This document shows, piece after piece, positions 32,068 to 42,050 of a stretch of DNA of 64,000 nt. Position numbers and translations under genes: made by a program. The notes below the pieces were generated by a model. The model saw only the letters and a program-made list of their open reading frames with translations, did not search any database and was not told where the DNA came from. This DNA comes from Megamerina dolium (lineage: Eukaryota > Arthropoda > Insecta > Diptera > Megamerinidae), in assembly GCA_963854835.1 (NCBI GenBank), contig OY978527.1, positions 19,346,845-19,410,844 of the forward strand, given 5' to 3'. Every line of letters begins with the position of its first letter. The stretch's first letter is position 1.

Positions 32068-33890
32068 ATGACAATATATGACCCATTAGGTCTCTTAGGG
32101 TTTTCTATAATTTACGCGAAAATCCTGATGCAAGAAATATGGTGTTCTGGCGTAACATGAGATGAGCCTATTTGACAAGAAATTCTGGGAAAGTTTTGGC
32201 GACGGATTCGGTGTTTGCATTCTCTTCAGGATATACGAATTTCTCGTTGTTATAACTCAGTAAGTTCAGCAGAGCGAATTGAATTATATGTTTTTGCAAA
32301 TGCAACTAAAGATGCATACGCCGCTGCAGTTTATTTGCGCGCCATACAACACAATAAAGTTCCTTGCAGTTTAGTCGCCTCAAAAACGCGAGTTGCACCC
32401 ATCAAGCTTAAATCCATCTCACGATTTGAATTAATGGCTGCCATATTAGGTCTACGTTTAGTAAAATTGGTTATCTGTGAATTATCTGTTCATTTAGATC
32501 GGCGCGTATTTTGGTCAGACTCAAAAAGTCTACAATATTGGATAAGGTCTGACGAAAGAAAATTTCACCAGTTTGTAGCAGTTCGCATACGTGAAATACT
32601 TGAAGATTCTCACGTTCAAGAATGGAGATGAGTTTCTTCTTCAGACAATGTTGCAGACAAAGCCACCAAATGGTCCACCCATCCAGAATTTAATAACGCG
32701 TACAGATGGTTTAATGGACGCGTTTAGCTTTTTGTACTTGCCTGAGGAGCAGTGGCCAAAAAGAGACCTCAACGTCGCTACAGATAACGAGCACGATTTG
32801 ATTCGTCATGTAGAAGTGGTACAACCTACTTTTTCGTCATTGGCAGTCATCAGCCCTGATTCAATGCGTTTTAGTAAGTGGGAAAAACTGCGAGGTGTTC
32901 AAAGGAATGTTATGAAATTTATACGTATATTATGGCAGAGATGTAAGCGACCTGCTAAAGTTGTAGATCTGGTAGATAAATAAGACATGAAGAGCATTGA
33001 GCTTGTCGTTATACGAAATTTCCAAGAAGAAATCTTTGGGCAAGAGATAAAGAACTTACAGCTCGGCGAGCCAATATCCCGTAATAGTGCAATCTACAAA
33101 TATTCGCCATATTTAGACAGCTTCGAAATACTTAGAGTGAAGGGAATAATTGATGCAATGGAAATTGCTGATTATGATACTCGGCTCCCAATAATTCTAC
33201 CTCGTCTTCACCGCAAATTTCATCATCATCATAATGAAATTGTGTTAAACAAAATGCGGCGAAATGCATCGCTATATCGTTCCTGGCTTGAGAGCACTAG
33301 TTCAAAAACCGCGAAGAATGTCAAATGTGTTGCAACCGCCGAGCACTCTCACAACCTCCAGCAGCAGCATTACCACCTGCAAGATTCGCTGCGTTTTTAC
33401 GTAGCATTCACGGCCCATTCACAAACACTAGTATCGACTACTTCGAAATAATTGTTGGTGGCGCCGAGAGAAGCGATGGGTAGTATTATTCACATGCCTT
33501 ACCGTTCGTCCAATGCATTTAGAGATAGCTCCTTCGCTTCCAGTCATTTATTTTGGCTGGTATTGAAACAATTTGTTGCGCACCACGATATATTTGGTCG
33601 GACAATGGCACAAATTGCCGAGGAGCGAGTTGCGCTCTATAGAATGAAATTGAGCACTTCTCATCTGATGAACTTCAGCATCGTTACCCTGAAATTGAGT
33701 GGTATTTCATACCCCCAGCCGCATCCCACATTGTTGAAAAAAAATGGTTCGTTCTCTGAAAACTGTCCTAATGGACATTAGCAAAACACCTGGCTCAAAG
33801 GAACTGTCGTTGATGTTAATTGTGCAAAAGATAATTGTGCGGTGTTGGCTAAAAAGCGTTTTATCTTGCGCTATTTAAATTGAGAGATAT

Positions 33891-34674
33891 AAAAACACTC
33901 AAATGGGAACAAAAGAAATGAAACGAAGAATGTGATGGGAAATATACGGAAAGTTTCAGTCATCGGTCCACTTACATTTTCTACGCAGTCTGCTTCTTGC
34001 AGGGGGTGGTGAAGACAATTGAAGAAGTATAAATTTATGTCTTCGCGAAATTGTCTTGTGTAAACCCCAAGTTAAACTCAACAGTAGTTTCTTCTTTTAA
34101 TGTGAGATTTGTGCACAAAAAATTTGATCCGCCCTTATGTCCATATTTACATATACAATATATTAGAGGGATTCATGCATTCGTATGAATCGTAACCATA
34201 TAACCGTATAATTTTATACGGTTTACACGCATTGTATGAACGCACCAAACAAGTCATCGTGTAAAGGCCGTAAGTCAATTAGCATATTAATGTTAACAAC
34301 AACAAAAAATGCCGAAAATTAACAGAATTGGAAAAAATACAAATTAATGATTGGGCTGTTTGAGAAAAATGAAAGTAATTATGTTTAAAAGAAATTAAGT
34401 CTAATTTAACATATTACAGAACAAAAGCGTTTTCAACAGAGTTACATTTCAAACCGTATAATTTTATCTGGTCATCTTTTACAAGCATAGAATTTTATAC
34501 GGTTTACGAGGTTTATTTAGCTTTTATGCGATTGTATGAATCCCACTATTTTATTTAACTTGACAGACTTCAATTATACCACATATTTATTTTTCGTGTA
34601 CATGTATGTTTATATTTCTTTTGCGTTCGTAGAGGATACAATTAATAATAAATATAAATAGAAGATACCGCGAA
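33891..34674. other. Upstream region of zinc-finger gene 2, partly duplicated from 11470-11720
   Basis: 34220-34450 matches the DNA upstream of zinc-finger gene 1: GAACGCACCAAAC-AGTCATC, then the MSKLAELEK-like exon, then ATTACAG|AACAAAAGCG. Here the exon is frameshifted. Short ACCGTATAATTTTAT/ATAAAATTATACGGT inverted units are scattered through it. No gene is supported. Confidence 0.55.
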
Positions 34675-35922
34675 ATGATGAAAGTAATTGATACTACAAC
34701 GGATTTAAAAAAATTCAATCGTGGGAGGAAGTGTGCCGAAGTTTTCTATCAGAATGTGGACAATTTTGCAATAGTCTGCATGGAATGTGAAATGAAGTCG
34801 TTTGACTTTAGTGACTTCTTATTACATTTCAAGAATGTCCACCACCTTTCCAACAGCAACGTCAAAAAAATCGATGAAGTTACTCTGCCATCAGGTACTA
34901 ATATCAAACACGAGATTGAATTTGCAGACGAATATGCATCGGAAGGTGAATTTGGCGTGGAAAGAGAATCTTCGAATTTTGAGAAGATAATACCAGTAAT
35001 ACAGGTGCATGATCGTGCTCCTACACCAACCTCCGTTATGAGAAAGTATGAACATGGTTCATATGAAGATGTGTACGATGATGTGGACGATGATGAAAAA
35101 AGTGATGAAACATACAATGAACATGTGCCCAAAGTAAGTGACTGAATATGGTTATTAATAACTGAATAATAATAATAAGCTGCATTCTCCATAATCTAGG
35201 TCTTTAAAAAGAAAACCGTGAGCAAAACATTAGGCTGTCCTTATTGCAGCAAAACGTATAAATTACAAAATACCTTAAATCAACACATTGACAAAATGCA
35301 TGGCGCGAATGCTCCCATCATAACGTGTGCTAAATGTGATAATGTATTTCATGGAAAACGTGATTTAGATACGCACATAGTTCAAGTACATGGAGGGTTT
35401 CAATGCGATCAATGTAATAGACTTTATAGGAGCAAAGATAGCCTTCAGGTACATAAATTACAACACACCGGTGTACGCAGTTACGTTTGCGATGTAACTG
35501 ATTGTGGTAAAGCGTTTTTCAATAGAAAACATCTCTCGTCGCATAAGCGCTTGGTACATAATAGCGATCGAAATTATGTGTGCGAAATTTGTGGATATCG
35601 TACAAAGATTAAACCTTCTCTTGTCGTCCATAAACGTACACATACGGGTGAAAAGCCATATAACTGTAGTATATGTGGCAAAGGATTCGCATCGCGCTCC
35701 CTCATGGTTGAACATTTGCCCATACATTCACAAGATCGCCCGCATAAATGTGATGTATGCGGAGCAGCATTTTCACGCCCCAAAGCTCTCTATCATCACA
35801 AGCATTTGCATTTGGATGTGAAGCGCTTCGTATGTAAAATATGTGGGAAAGCATATGCGCAGGCAGCAGGTTTATGTGGGCATATGCGTCAGCACAAGAA
35901 TCAATCAGTTACGTTACTTTAG
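34675..35922 (+). CDS. C2H2 zinc-finger protein 2 (8 fingers), two exons
   Basis: Exon 1 is 34675-35133 (153 codons) and exon 2 is 35200-35922, joined by a 66-bp phase-0 intron (AAA|gtaagt ... aatctag|GTC); the product is 393 residues. Exon 1 resembles that of zinc-finger gene 1: RKCAEVFYQNVDNFAIVCME aligns with KKCAEIFFQNMDNFSIVCLG, followed by the FDFSDFLLHFKNVHH motif and an acidic tail. Exon 2 has eight C2H2 fingers: YKLQNTLNQHIDKMH, a GKRDLDTHIVQVH finger, CDQCNRLY, a CX4C finger with KAFFNRKHLSSHKR, a CGYRTKIK finger, a finger after the TGEKP linker, CDVCGAAF, and a final GHMRQH finger. It carries one copy of the four-finger block that is doubled in gene 1. Probably a nuclear transcription factor; target unknown. 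Confidence 0.9.
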
Positions 35923-36421
35923 TATATTTACTAATTTCGTTGTTGATTTTTTTAACAAATCGCATTTTAACTATCACATAATGCCTATAAATGATATTGG
36001 AATAAGTACCCTAATTTACTTTTAGATTTATCTATACACATTTTTTCTTGAACAAAAATTCATAGTAAATAAAACCAAAAACAAATTCTGAAGCAAGGTA
36101 ATTTAGGTGGTATCAAACAAAATACGATTACAAAAATCATGTTTCTTAAAATATTGATTGACAACGCAAATACATAAAAAGAAGTTATAGCATCACCACC
36201 TAGATAAGTAGAAAAATAATCAAACTCAATGAAAACCAAATGTTATCGTTTGTGGTAGGCAACATATAAAAAAGAATTGGAATAACTTTTGTTTGCAAAA
36301 GTTGGTTCATGTACCGCAATTTATATGAAATTACTAGTTTTACTGATAAAGTGTTCACGTACTCGAAAAATTTGCAACGAGAGAGGAAATAATAAGAGAA
36401 TAAGAGTGTTCTCGTACGCAA
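35923..36421. other. 3' flank of zinc-finger gene 2
   Basis: AT-rich with a possible AATAAA-like signal at about 36067 (GTAAATAAAACC). A degraded repeat-like stretch is at 36300-36421. No gene seen. Confidence 0.45.
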
Positions 36422-36795
36422 TAGTTTGTAACAATTGTTACAAACTATCACGTTTTGGTTTTCTCGTTCCCAAAAAACTTGCAAAGTTGGGGAAATTGAG
36501 AGCGAAATGACATTTCATTTTGAGGGGAAGTTGCAAATTGTTACTGGACAAATTTATCCCAGTAAAGACTTGCAAGTAGAAAAAACAGCTGATCATAAGC
36601 AAAAGAAACTAACAAGCAAACGAACAATTGCAATTTACTTAGTGAAATATCAGCTGTTCGTGAAACTTGCAGGTTTTTACTGGTTTCACGTTCTTGTACT
36701 TTTTGGCATATTTTTCTCTTTGAGACCGAATGCTGTCAAATTCTCAGAAATTTGTTTACTGGAAAAGTACGAAAACACACCTAATAGTAGCTGCA
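36422..36795 (+). repeat. Dispersed repeat family member 2, starting in a 26-bp perfect palindrome
   Basis: Positions 36422-36447 read TAGTTTGTAACAA followed by its exact reverse complement. From the palindrome rightward the DNA matches the inverted copy at 26405-26789 over its length (GCAAAGTTGGGGAAATTGAG, CAGCTGATCATAAGC, ACGAAAACACACCTAATA). An open frame of 145 codons overlaps it but is absent from the other copies, so it is not a gene. The palindrome may mark two family members joined head to head. Confidence 0.65.
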
Positions 36796-37383
36796 AATTT
36801 CTTCTAGTAACGTTTTTAGTACTCGGCTTTTATACAAGAAGACATTTACAAGAAAAACATTTTCTTTGTTAGCGAGAGACGCACGATTAAAATATGGTTT
36901 TTTGTTTCATGTACACCACGACACGCTTTGCACTTGTCATTCGTAATGTAAAACATTATAAAATACAAACGACTTCAGATGTCGCCGAGAAATATTTTTA
37001 CCTGTATAAACGCGAGCGAAAGGGAATTTAAATTATTTTTCATGAAAATGTCTTCGTGTCTAAACGGGGACCTAGTAATAATTTGCAACATATAAAAAAA
37101 AAACAAGTGTCATAATCAATTGGTTTATGTACTTGTATATTGTAGTTGACAATTTTAACTGGTTTTCCATTCACGTGGTTTTTCTTAAAATTTTCTGTTT
37201 GTGAGAATATATTTCTCAATTTTCATTTTACTCTCTCGTTACAAGTTTTTACTGAGAATGTAGGTGAACAAAGCAAAATAAAACATCGTATATTTATACT
37301 TTTCTGCTTGTATAAATAATACAAAATAATGAACTATGCAAATAAATAAAAGTTCACTGAAATAGATGACAATCTTCTTTATA
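36796..37383. other. Intergenic, nothing recognised
   Basis: AT-rich DNA with no convincing open frame, terminal repeat or RNA gene. Confidence 0.5.
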
Positions 37384-37722
37384 TTAATACATTTTCATTT
37401 TGTGAACGTTTAATTATACTCGAATCAACCCTGTTTGATCACTAGATTCTGTCAATAATAACTGCAACACATATTTTGTAGAACAATTTATTTAATCAAT
37501 ACTTCTATTTACAATCACTCTTTAATGTACTTACTACTTTTACTTGATATCGTATTATGTTGCCTCGATCGCTTTCGGAATGGAATTACTTCTTTGTCAA
37601 AAAACTGGCCCTATTTATACTCTGCGGCAACACTCCAGAATCTTCCTTTATCATAATCGGGTTTCTTCTCTTTCTTTCTCGTTAGCTTGTTCTGGTTATC
37701 GGCTATTCCTTTTTGTTGACAT
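37384..37722 (-). repeat. Partial LTR of the gypsy family (minus orientation)
   Basis: Homologous to the reverse complement of the 437-bp LTR: CTGTCAATAATAACTGCAAC, the TATTTATACTCTG promoter segment, AACACTCCAGAATCTTCCTT and TTGTTCTGGTTATCG are shared. It stops at TTGTTGACATTT where the palindromic repeat begins. No internal sequence adjoins it, so it is a truncated solo LTR or fragment. Confidence 0.8.
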
Positions 37723-37737
37723 TTATTAATTAATTAG

Positions 37738-37866
37738 TTAATTCGTATTAACTCGTTAATCCGAATTAACGCTGCCGTCTGTCTAGGCTATTAGCTGCAA
37801 TTAATGTCCGAGTTAATTCGAATTAACTCGTTAATCCGGATTAACGCTGCCGTCTGTCTAAGCTAT
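37738..37866. repeat. Tandem palindromic repeat, two units
   Basis: Two units of about 65-72 bp, each ending GCTGCCGTCTGTCTARGCTATTA. The second contains two abutting perfect palindromes, GAGTTAATTCGAATTAACTC (37810-37829) and GTTAATCCGGATTAAC (37830-37845); the first unit has mutated versions. A third unit is at 40481-40580 in the opposite orientation. Confidence 0.7.
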
Positions 37867-38369
37867 TACAATATCATAATCTGCAAATGTTTGCTTGGAA
37901 TCTAAATTATATAAAATGAGCTCATGAGTTGATTGGTGATATTTGATGAACGTCAGTATATGTAGTGATAATGAATTGAAAACCAAATATACTTGCACGA
38001 AGTGAATAATAATTGATAATTTCATAATTAGTAATTAAATAACATATAATTTAGGGTATAGCAGGAAAATCACCAAATATTTAGGTGTGTGTATTGAAAT
38101 AAAGCGTCGACAGCTTTTCTGGTGCGAATTTACAGTGACGGCAGCTCATGTAAGTGGATTACACGATGTATGCTCTTGAAAGTGATCAATACAATCAAGT
38201 GTAATAGGAAATTCATTATAAATTACACATTTACCAGTGTTGTTTAATATCAATTTCATACTAAGCAAGACTGTAATTTCTTATGCACTGACGGGACAAA
38301 AAACGTTTCCTATTTGCATTTAACGCTATATTCAAAGAAGATATACGTCGATTGATATCCACCAATTTA

Positions 38370-38616
38370 AGAAAGATAAGACTTCAAGAATGGTCTACTT
38401 TTCATCATCACTACTAGCACATGAATGTAGAAGCGCTCAAACCCAAACTTCCTATAGACGTATCCTGCAACGACTTGAGTGCTTTTATCCGGCTGTGAAT
38501 AGGGCACACAATCCTGACCCACAGTCATCTACTTAAAGGTCAGCCTCCACCAAATTGCTCATTCTGTAACTGTGAGCTAGTTACAGTGACACATCTTCTG
38601 GACAATGTGTAGAGAC
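38370..38616 (+). pseudogene. LINE C-terminal cysteine-motif relic
   Basis: A broken plus-strand frame shows IGHTILTH-like sequence, then SHLLKGQPPPNCSFCNCELV and TVTHLLDNV. This is the post-RT CCHC segment of Jockey/I-type LINEs (RLTHSYLLK...CxxC...HIL..C). The final cysteine is replaced by a stop. Nothing of the RT is left around it. Confidence 0.55.
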
Positions 38617-39363
38617 AGCATCCATAATAAAAATAAGTTTTTTATATTAACTGATATAAAGAGATTAATTTAGAATTTGTTTATATTTCTTTTAGATTAA
38701 GACTTAATCTTGTTAACATTGTTGATTTCTCCTAGCTTTAGAATAAGTGAGCCAAAGGTCTCGTTACTAGTGCGACTAGTTTGTAGTAGTAAGGTGATTT
38801 ATCACTTTATTTCTTCTAATAATAATAATAATAATTTTCATAATTTTTTATTTTGCGATTCTCTCTATAAAAAAATCATTAAAAATTATATATGTAGATT
38901 ATACCACAAAGCAATAATGTTGATAATGAATGGTATTTATGTAATCACTTCACACTTCTGATCAACTAACTTTAGTGAACCTTTATGATTAATACGATGG
39001 CATTTGGCGCTGATTTGAACGTTCTTGCACATTTGTTATATTTTTAGCTACGCAAAAACAATTAATTTACTTCAGTATAATTTGAGCAATTTCAAATTAA
39101 ACAATACTTAAATTTAGCGAAATTATCTATATATGCATGTATATATGTATGTGTGAGTGTGTATGGCTTGACATACAGTTCATATGAGCAATTTGATTAG
39201 AATACTTGCTTAATGAAGAGAGAAATGAACGATATTTTATTTCATTTATTTTTTAAATAACTGCATACATATAATCTTGATAATATTAATAATTTATAAA
39301 AGTTTGTCATAATATTCGTGATTTCAAAAGAGAAAAGTTATAACGGATAATTTAATTGAAACA
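38617..39363. other. Upstream region of zinc-finger gene 3
   Basis: AT-rich with an (ATA/AAT)n run near 38818-38832 and a TGTATATATGTATGTGTGAG stretch near 39139-39158. No gene or clear core promoter seen. Confidence 0.45.
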
Positions 39364-40122
39364 ATGGCGGAGGTAATGGACGCATCATATTAAAAATAAC
39401 ATACATAGAAAAATACAATTTCATATTTTTATTTTCAGATAACTTCAATTAAAGCTATATCAGAGTGTGGAAAGAAAAAAATGAAAACCATCATTGAGGT
39501 ACATAAATGTTTGCAATGTGAACAATATTTTTCCAAGAAGAATTGCCTTAGATATCATATGCGTACTGCACATACACATCAATATACATGTGAAAAATGT
39601 GGACGAACTTTCAAGAGTGTAGATTCGTTACGTTTTCATGCATATAATCATATGGCGGAAAGTTGTTTCACATGTGACTTTGCCAATTGTGACAAGGTGT
39701 TTAAGAATCCAAAACTTCTAAGCGAACACATGCGGCGTATGCATAATGTAAAGCGCCAATTTATGTGCGAATGGTGTGGCTATTCCACTTGCATACAATG
39801 CAATTTCATAGTGCATCGTCGTAAACATACTGGCGAAAAACCATTTTGTTGTGACATATGTAGTAAATGCTTTCCATCACGTTATCAATTAAATGAACAT
39901 CAACTAATCCATTCAAAGGTACGCTCCAGTATATGCCAACAATGTGGTGCAGCATTTTTATGTCGAAAGGCATTGCATCATCATAAAACATTGCATTTGA
40001 CAACCAAGAAATTCGTATGTAATTTATGTGATAAAACGTTTGCGCAAGCCGCAGGTATGGCGCAGCATAAGCGTTGGCATAAATTTCAATTTCAACGTAT
40101 AACAGCAACAACCCAAAGTTGA
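39364..40122 (+). CDS. C2H2 zinc-finger protein 3 (7 fingers), two exons
   Basis: A tiny first exon (39364-39372, MAE) is followed by a 66-bp intron (GAG|gtaatg ... attttcag|ATA) and exon 2 (39439-40122). The splice keeps frame with ITSIKAISECGKKKMKTIIE, for 230 residues in total. An alternative start is the ATG at 39481. Seven C2H2 fingers follow: CLQCEQYF, CEKCGRTF, a CX4C finger (CDFANCDKVF), CEWCGYST, one after TGEKPFCC, CQQCGAAF and CNLCDKTFAQAAG. The order and signatures parallel zinc-finger genes 1 and 2 (same CX4C finger, CGY finger, CGAAF, AQAAG), so it is a paralogue, but it lacks their N-terminal exon. Probably nuclear and DNA-binding. Confidence 0.87.
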
Positions 40123-40480
40123 GTAATGTATTGTAGTAATTTGTTTTTCGAAGTATTAGCAAAAAAACAGAAATTATTTTGTTAAAATTTATATTATAAC
40201 TAGTAATGCTAGCATAAAACACTATGCCACAACTTGAGGGTCATTGTATCGGGGTGAACCAAATCAGTCCTAAATGCAATTTTACATATGATTTTTCTCC
40301 TTTTGGTCGAAAGTCAATTGCTATCCTTTGAGACTAGCTTGGTTCACCCCCGAGAAAGTGTAGTTCACTGTGGAATTAAAGTAAAATGAAAATACTATAC
40401 CTTGTATTAGTAGAATATGTCATGACATTAAATGCAAAAAATAAAAATATTTGTCTCTCATTGAGAGTTTGAGAATAATA
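40123..40480. other. 3' flank of zinc-finger gene 3
   Basis: Contains a near-palindromic segment (40233-40352) in which TTGTATCGGGGTGAACCAAA is partly mirrored by CTTGGTTCACCCCCGAGAAA. This may be a small inverted-repeat element of about 120 bp. AATAAA occurs at 40440. No gene seen. Confidence 0.45.
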
Positions 40481-40580
40481 GCCTAGACAGACGGCAACCT
40501 AATTCCGGATTAACGAGTTAATTCGAATTAACTCGGGCATTAACTGCAGCTAATCCGCATAAACTCTGAGTTAATTCTCA
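40481..40580. repeat. Palindromic repeat, third unit (inverted)
   Basis: Starts TAGCCTAGACAGACGGCA and contains GAGTTAATTCGAATTAACTC (40515-40534), matching the 37738-37866 units on the opposite strand. The second palindrome is altered (AATTCCGGATTAAC). Confidence 0.7.
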
Positions 40581-41202
40581 AAATAAAAGAGGATTAGGGC
40601 AATTTGCGATGGCAACACTGCTGAAAATTGTCTATTGTGAATTTTTCTCCATTCATTTTACAAAATATTAGGTGTGTTCACTTATAAAAAACTTTCAACA
40701 ATTGTTAACAGTTTTCAACATGAAAAGTGTTGGCGAACAAATAAATCCAGCTGTCAATTACGAACGTTGAATGTCAATTTACAAGTTTCTGATAGTTTTC
40801 AGTTCACGTACTTCTTGTAGGTTTTCTCATATCGAAAGTGACAGATGACAGAAATTGATAGTGATAGTAATGTAAGTAATATGACCACGACATAATAAAA
40901 AAATTGTTGTTGGTTCCATTCCAAAATTAAAAATGAACATATACATGTCAATCAGTTCTGATTGCTGTTCTCGACACCATTCGATCAATTTCACCAGTGT
41001 TGCCATATGCAATTTTATATAAACAAAAAGGAAATGTGAGAAAAAATATTTCTAAATAATGCAACATTTCTTTAGGGGTATTGCGTACATACAAGTTTAT
41101 TATGTTAACAACTGTGAAAGATGATTGAATTTTAAACATTAATTGTATAAATTCCCTTTAAAGAAAGCTATTCTCTATTGGTAACTCCAAGTTACCAAAA
41201 GT
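40581..41202. other. Intergenic with a possible repeat relic
   Basis: 40670-40850 begins ATTAGGTGTGTTCAC and resembles one end of the dispersed repeat family, but the body is diverged. Nothing else is recognised. Confidence 0.35.
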
Positions 41203-41535
41203 TATTACAAACTAGCACAGTTTTTGCGTTCTCGTACTCCAAAATAGGGGAAATTGAGAGAGCAAAATGACGTTTTTGTTTAAGGGAAAGTTGCAAATTT
41301 TTACTGGATAAATTTGTACTTGTAGAAACTTACAAGTTATAAAAACAACTGATCGCAAACAAACGAAACAAACAATCAAATGAACAATTGCGATTTACAT
41401 AATGGAATATCAGCTGTTCGTGAAACTTGCAGGTTTTGTGTTCTCGTACTGTTTCGTATTTTTTTCACTCTGAGGAAGAATTGTGCCAATTTCTGAGAAA
41501 TTTCTTTGCAAGATAATTTACGAAAACGGACCTAT
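41203..41535 (+). repeat. Dispersed repeat family member 3
   Basis: Diverged copy of 36438-36795: TTACAAACTAGCAC, CGTTCTCGTACTCC, AAAGTTGCAAATT, ATATCAGCTGTTCGTGAAAC and TTTACGAAAACGGACC are in the same order and spacing. Confidence 0.6.
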
Positions 41536-41538
41536 ACC

Positions 41539-41610
41539 AAATTGGTGAAACGGAAAATGCACGCCATAATTGGCGTTCAATTTATTGGTTTAATAACCAC
41601 GGCAATAGTA
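41539..41610 (+). repeat. Short hairpin repeat, copy 1 of 3
   Basis: AATTGGTGAAACGGAAAATG followed by an imperfect hairpin (ACGCCA/TGGCGT) and TAACCACGGCAATA. Two further copies are in tandem at 56829-56985. Confidence 0.6.
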
Positions 41611-42050
41611 CGCAAAAGCGCACAAAAAGCCAGATTACGCGAAAATTAAATTTTACATAAATCACAATGCTTTGAGATTAAATCCATCACGAATAATTTT
41701 TCCTGGCTACAATTTTCTCAGTACAAAATCGTCACTTTTGCAGAAACTGCCACTTTGCTGTCAATATTTGATGATGGATAATATTTCGGCGTTGTCAAAC
41801 ACATATTTGCAAAAATTATTACAAACTATTACAAATTTGCTTGGTGTATTACTTGATGAGATTAATTTCAAATGTAACATTTATTTAATAATATACAATT
41901 TATATTGGGTTTGACGATATGATTTCAACATCAACGAAACAAATACAATTTGTAAACATCATAGAGTGATTAAGCTAGTTTATATAGTTTATATATATAT
42001 AATAAATACATATTTAAGATATATCTACAGAATGAAATACAAATTTCAAT

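Larger units (their letters stand above)
28890..33890 (+). pseudogene. BEL/Pao retrotransposon pol, fragmentary, with two nested insertions
   Basis: Pieces appear in the normal pol order. A Pao-type protease region is at 28933-29343 (MAFIDEGSACTLMEQGL). A linker follows (29340-29860; RWETGLLWEYDQIELPDSLL). RT is at 29876-30415 (ARLVWDATA, YVMQVMTFGATCSPS, TFVDDSLQS). RNase H-like sequence is at 32090-32631 (ELYVFANATKDAYAAAVYLR, SRFELMAAILGLRL, FWSDSKSLQYWI). Integrase remnants run from 32990 to 33890. Many stops and frameshifts are present. An RTE LINE (30437-31600) and a SINE (31703-32067) interrupt the RT/RNase H part. LTRs were not found, and the left end abuts the Harbinger fragment. Confidence 0.85.

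Noticed and set aside
36435..36872. 145-codon open frame as a host gene
   Set aside because: It lies within the dispersed repeat; the related copies at 26405 and 41203 do not keep the frame.
37738..37866. CRISPR-like array
   Set aside because: Only two units without unique spacers, in an insect genome; it is a palindromic tandem repeat.
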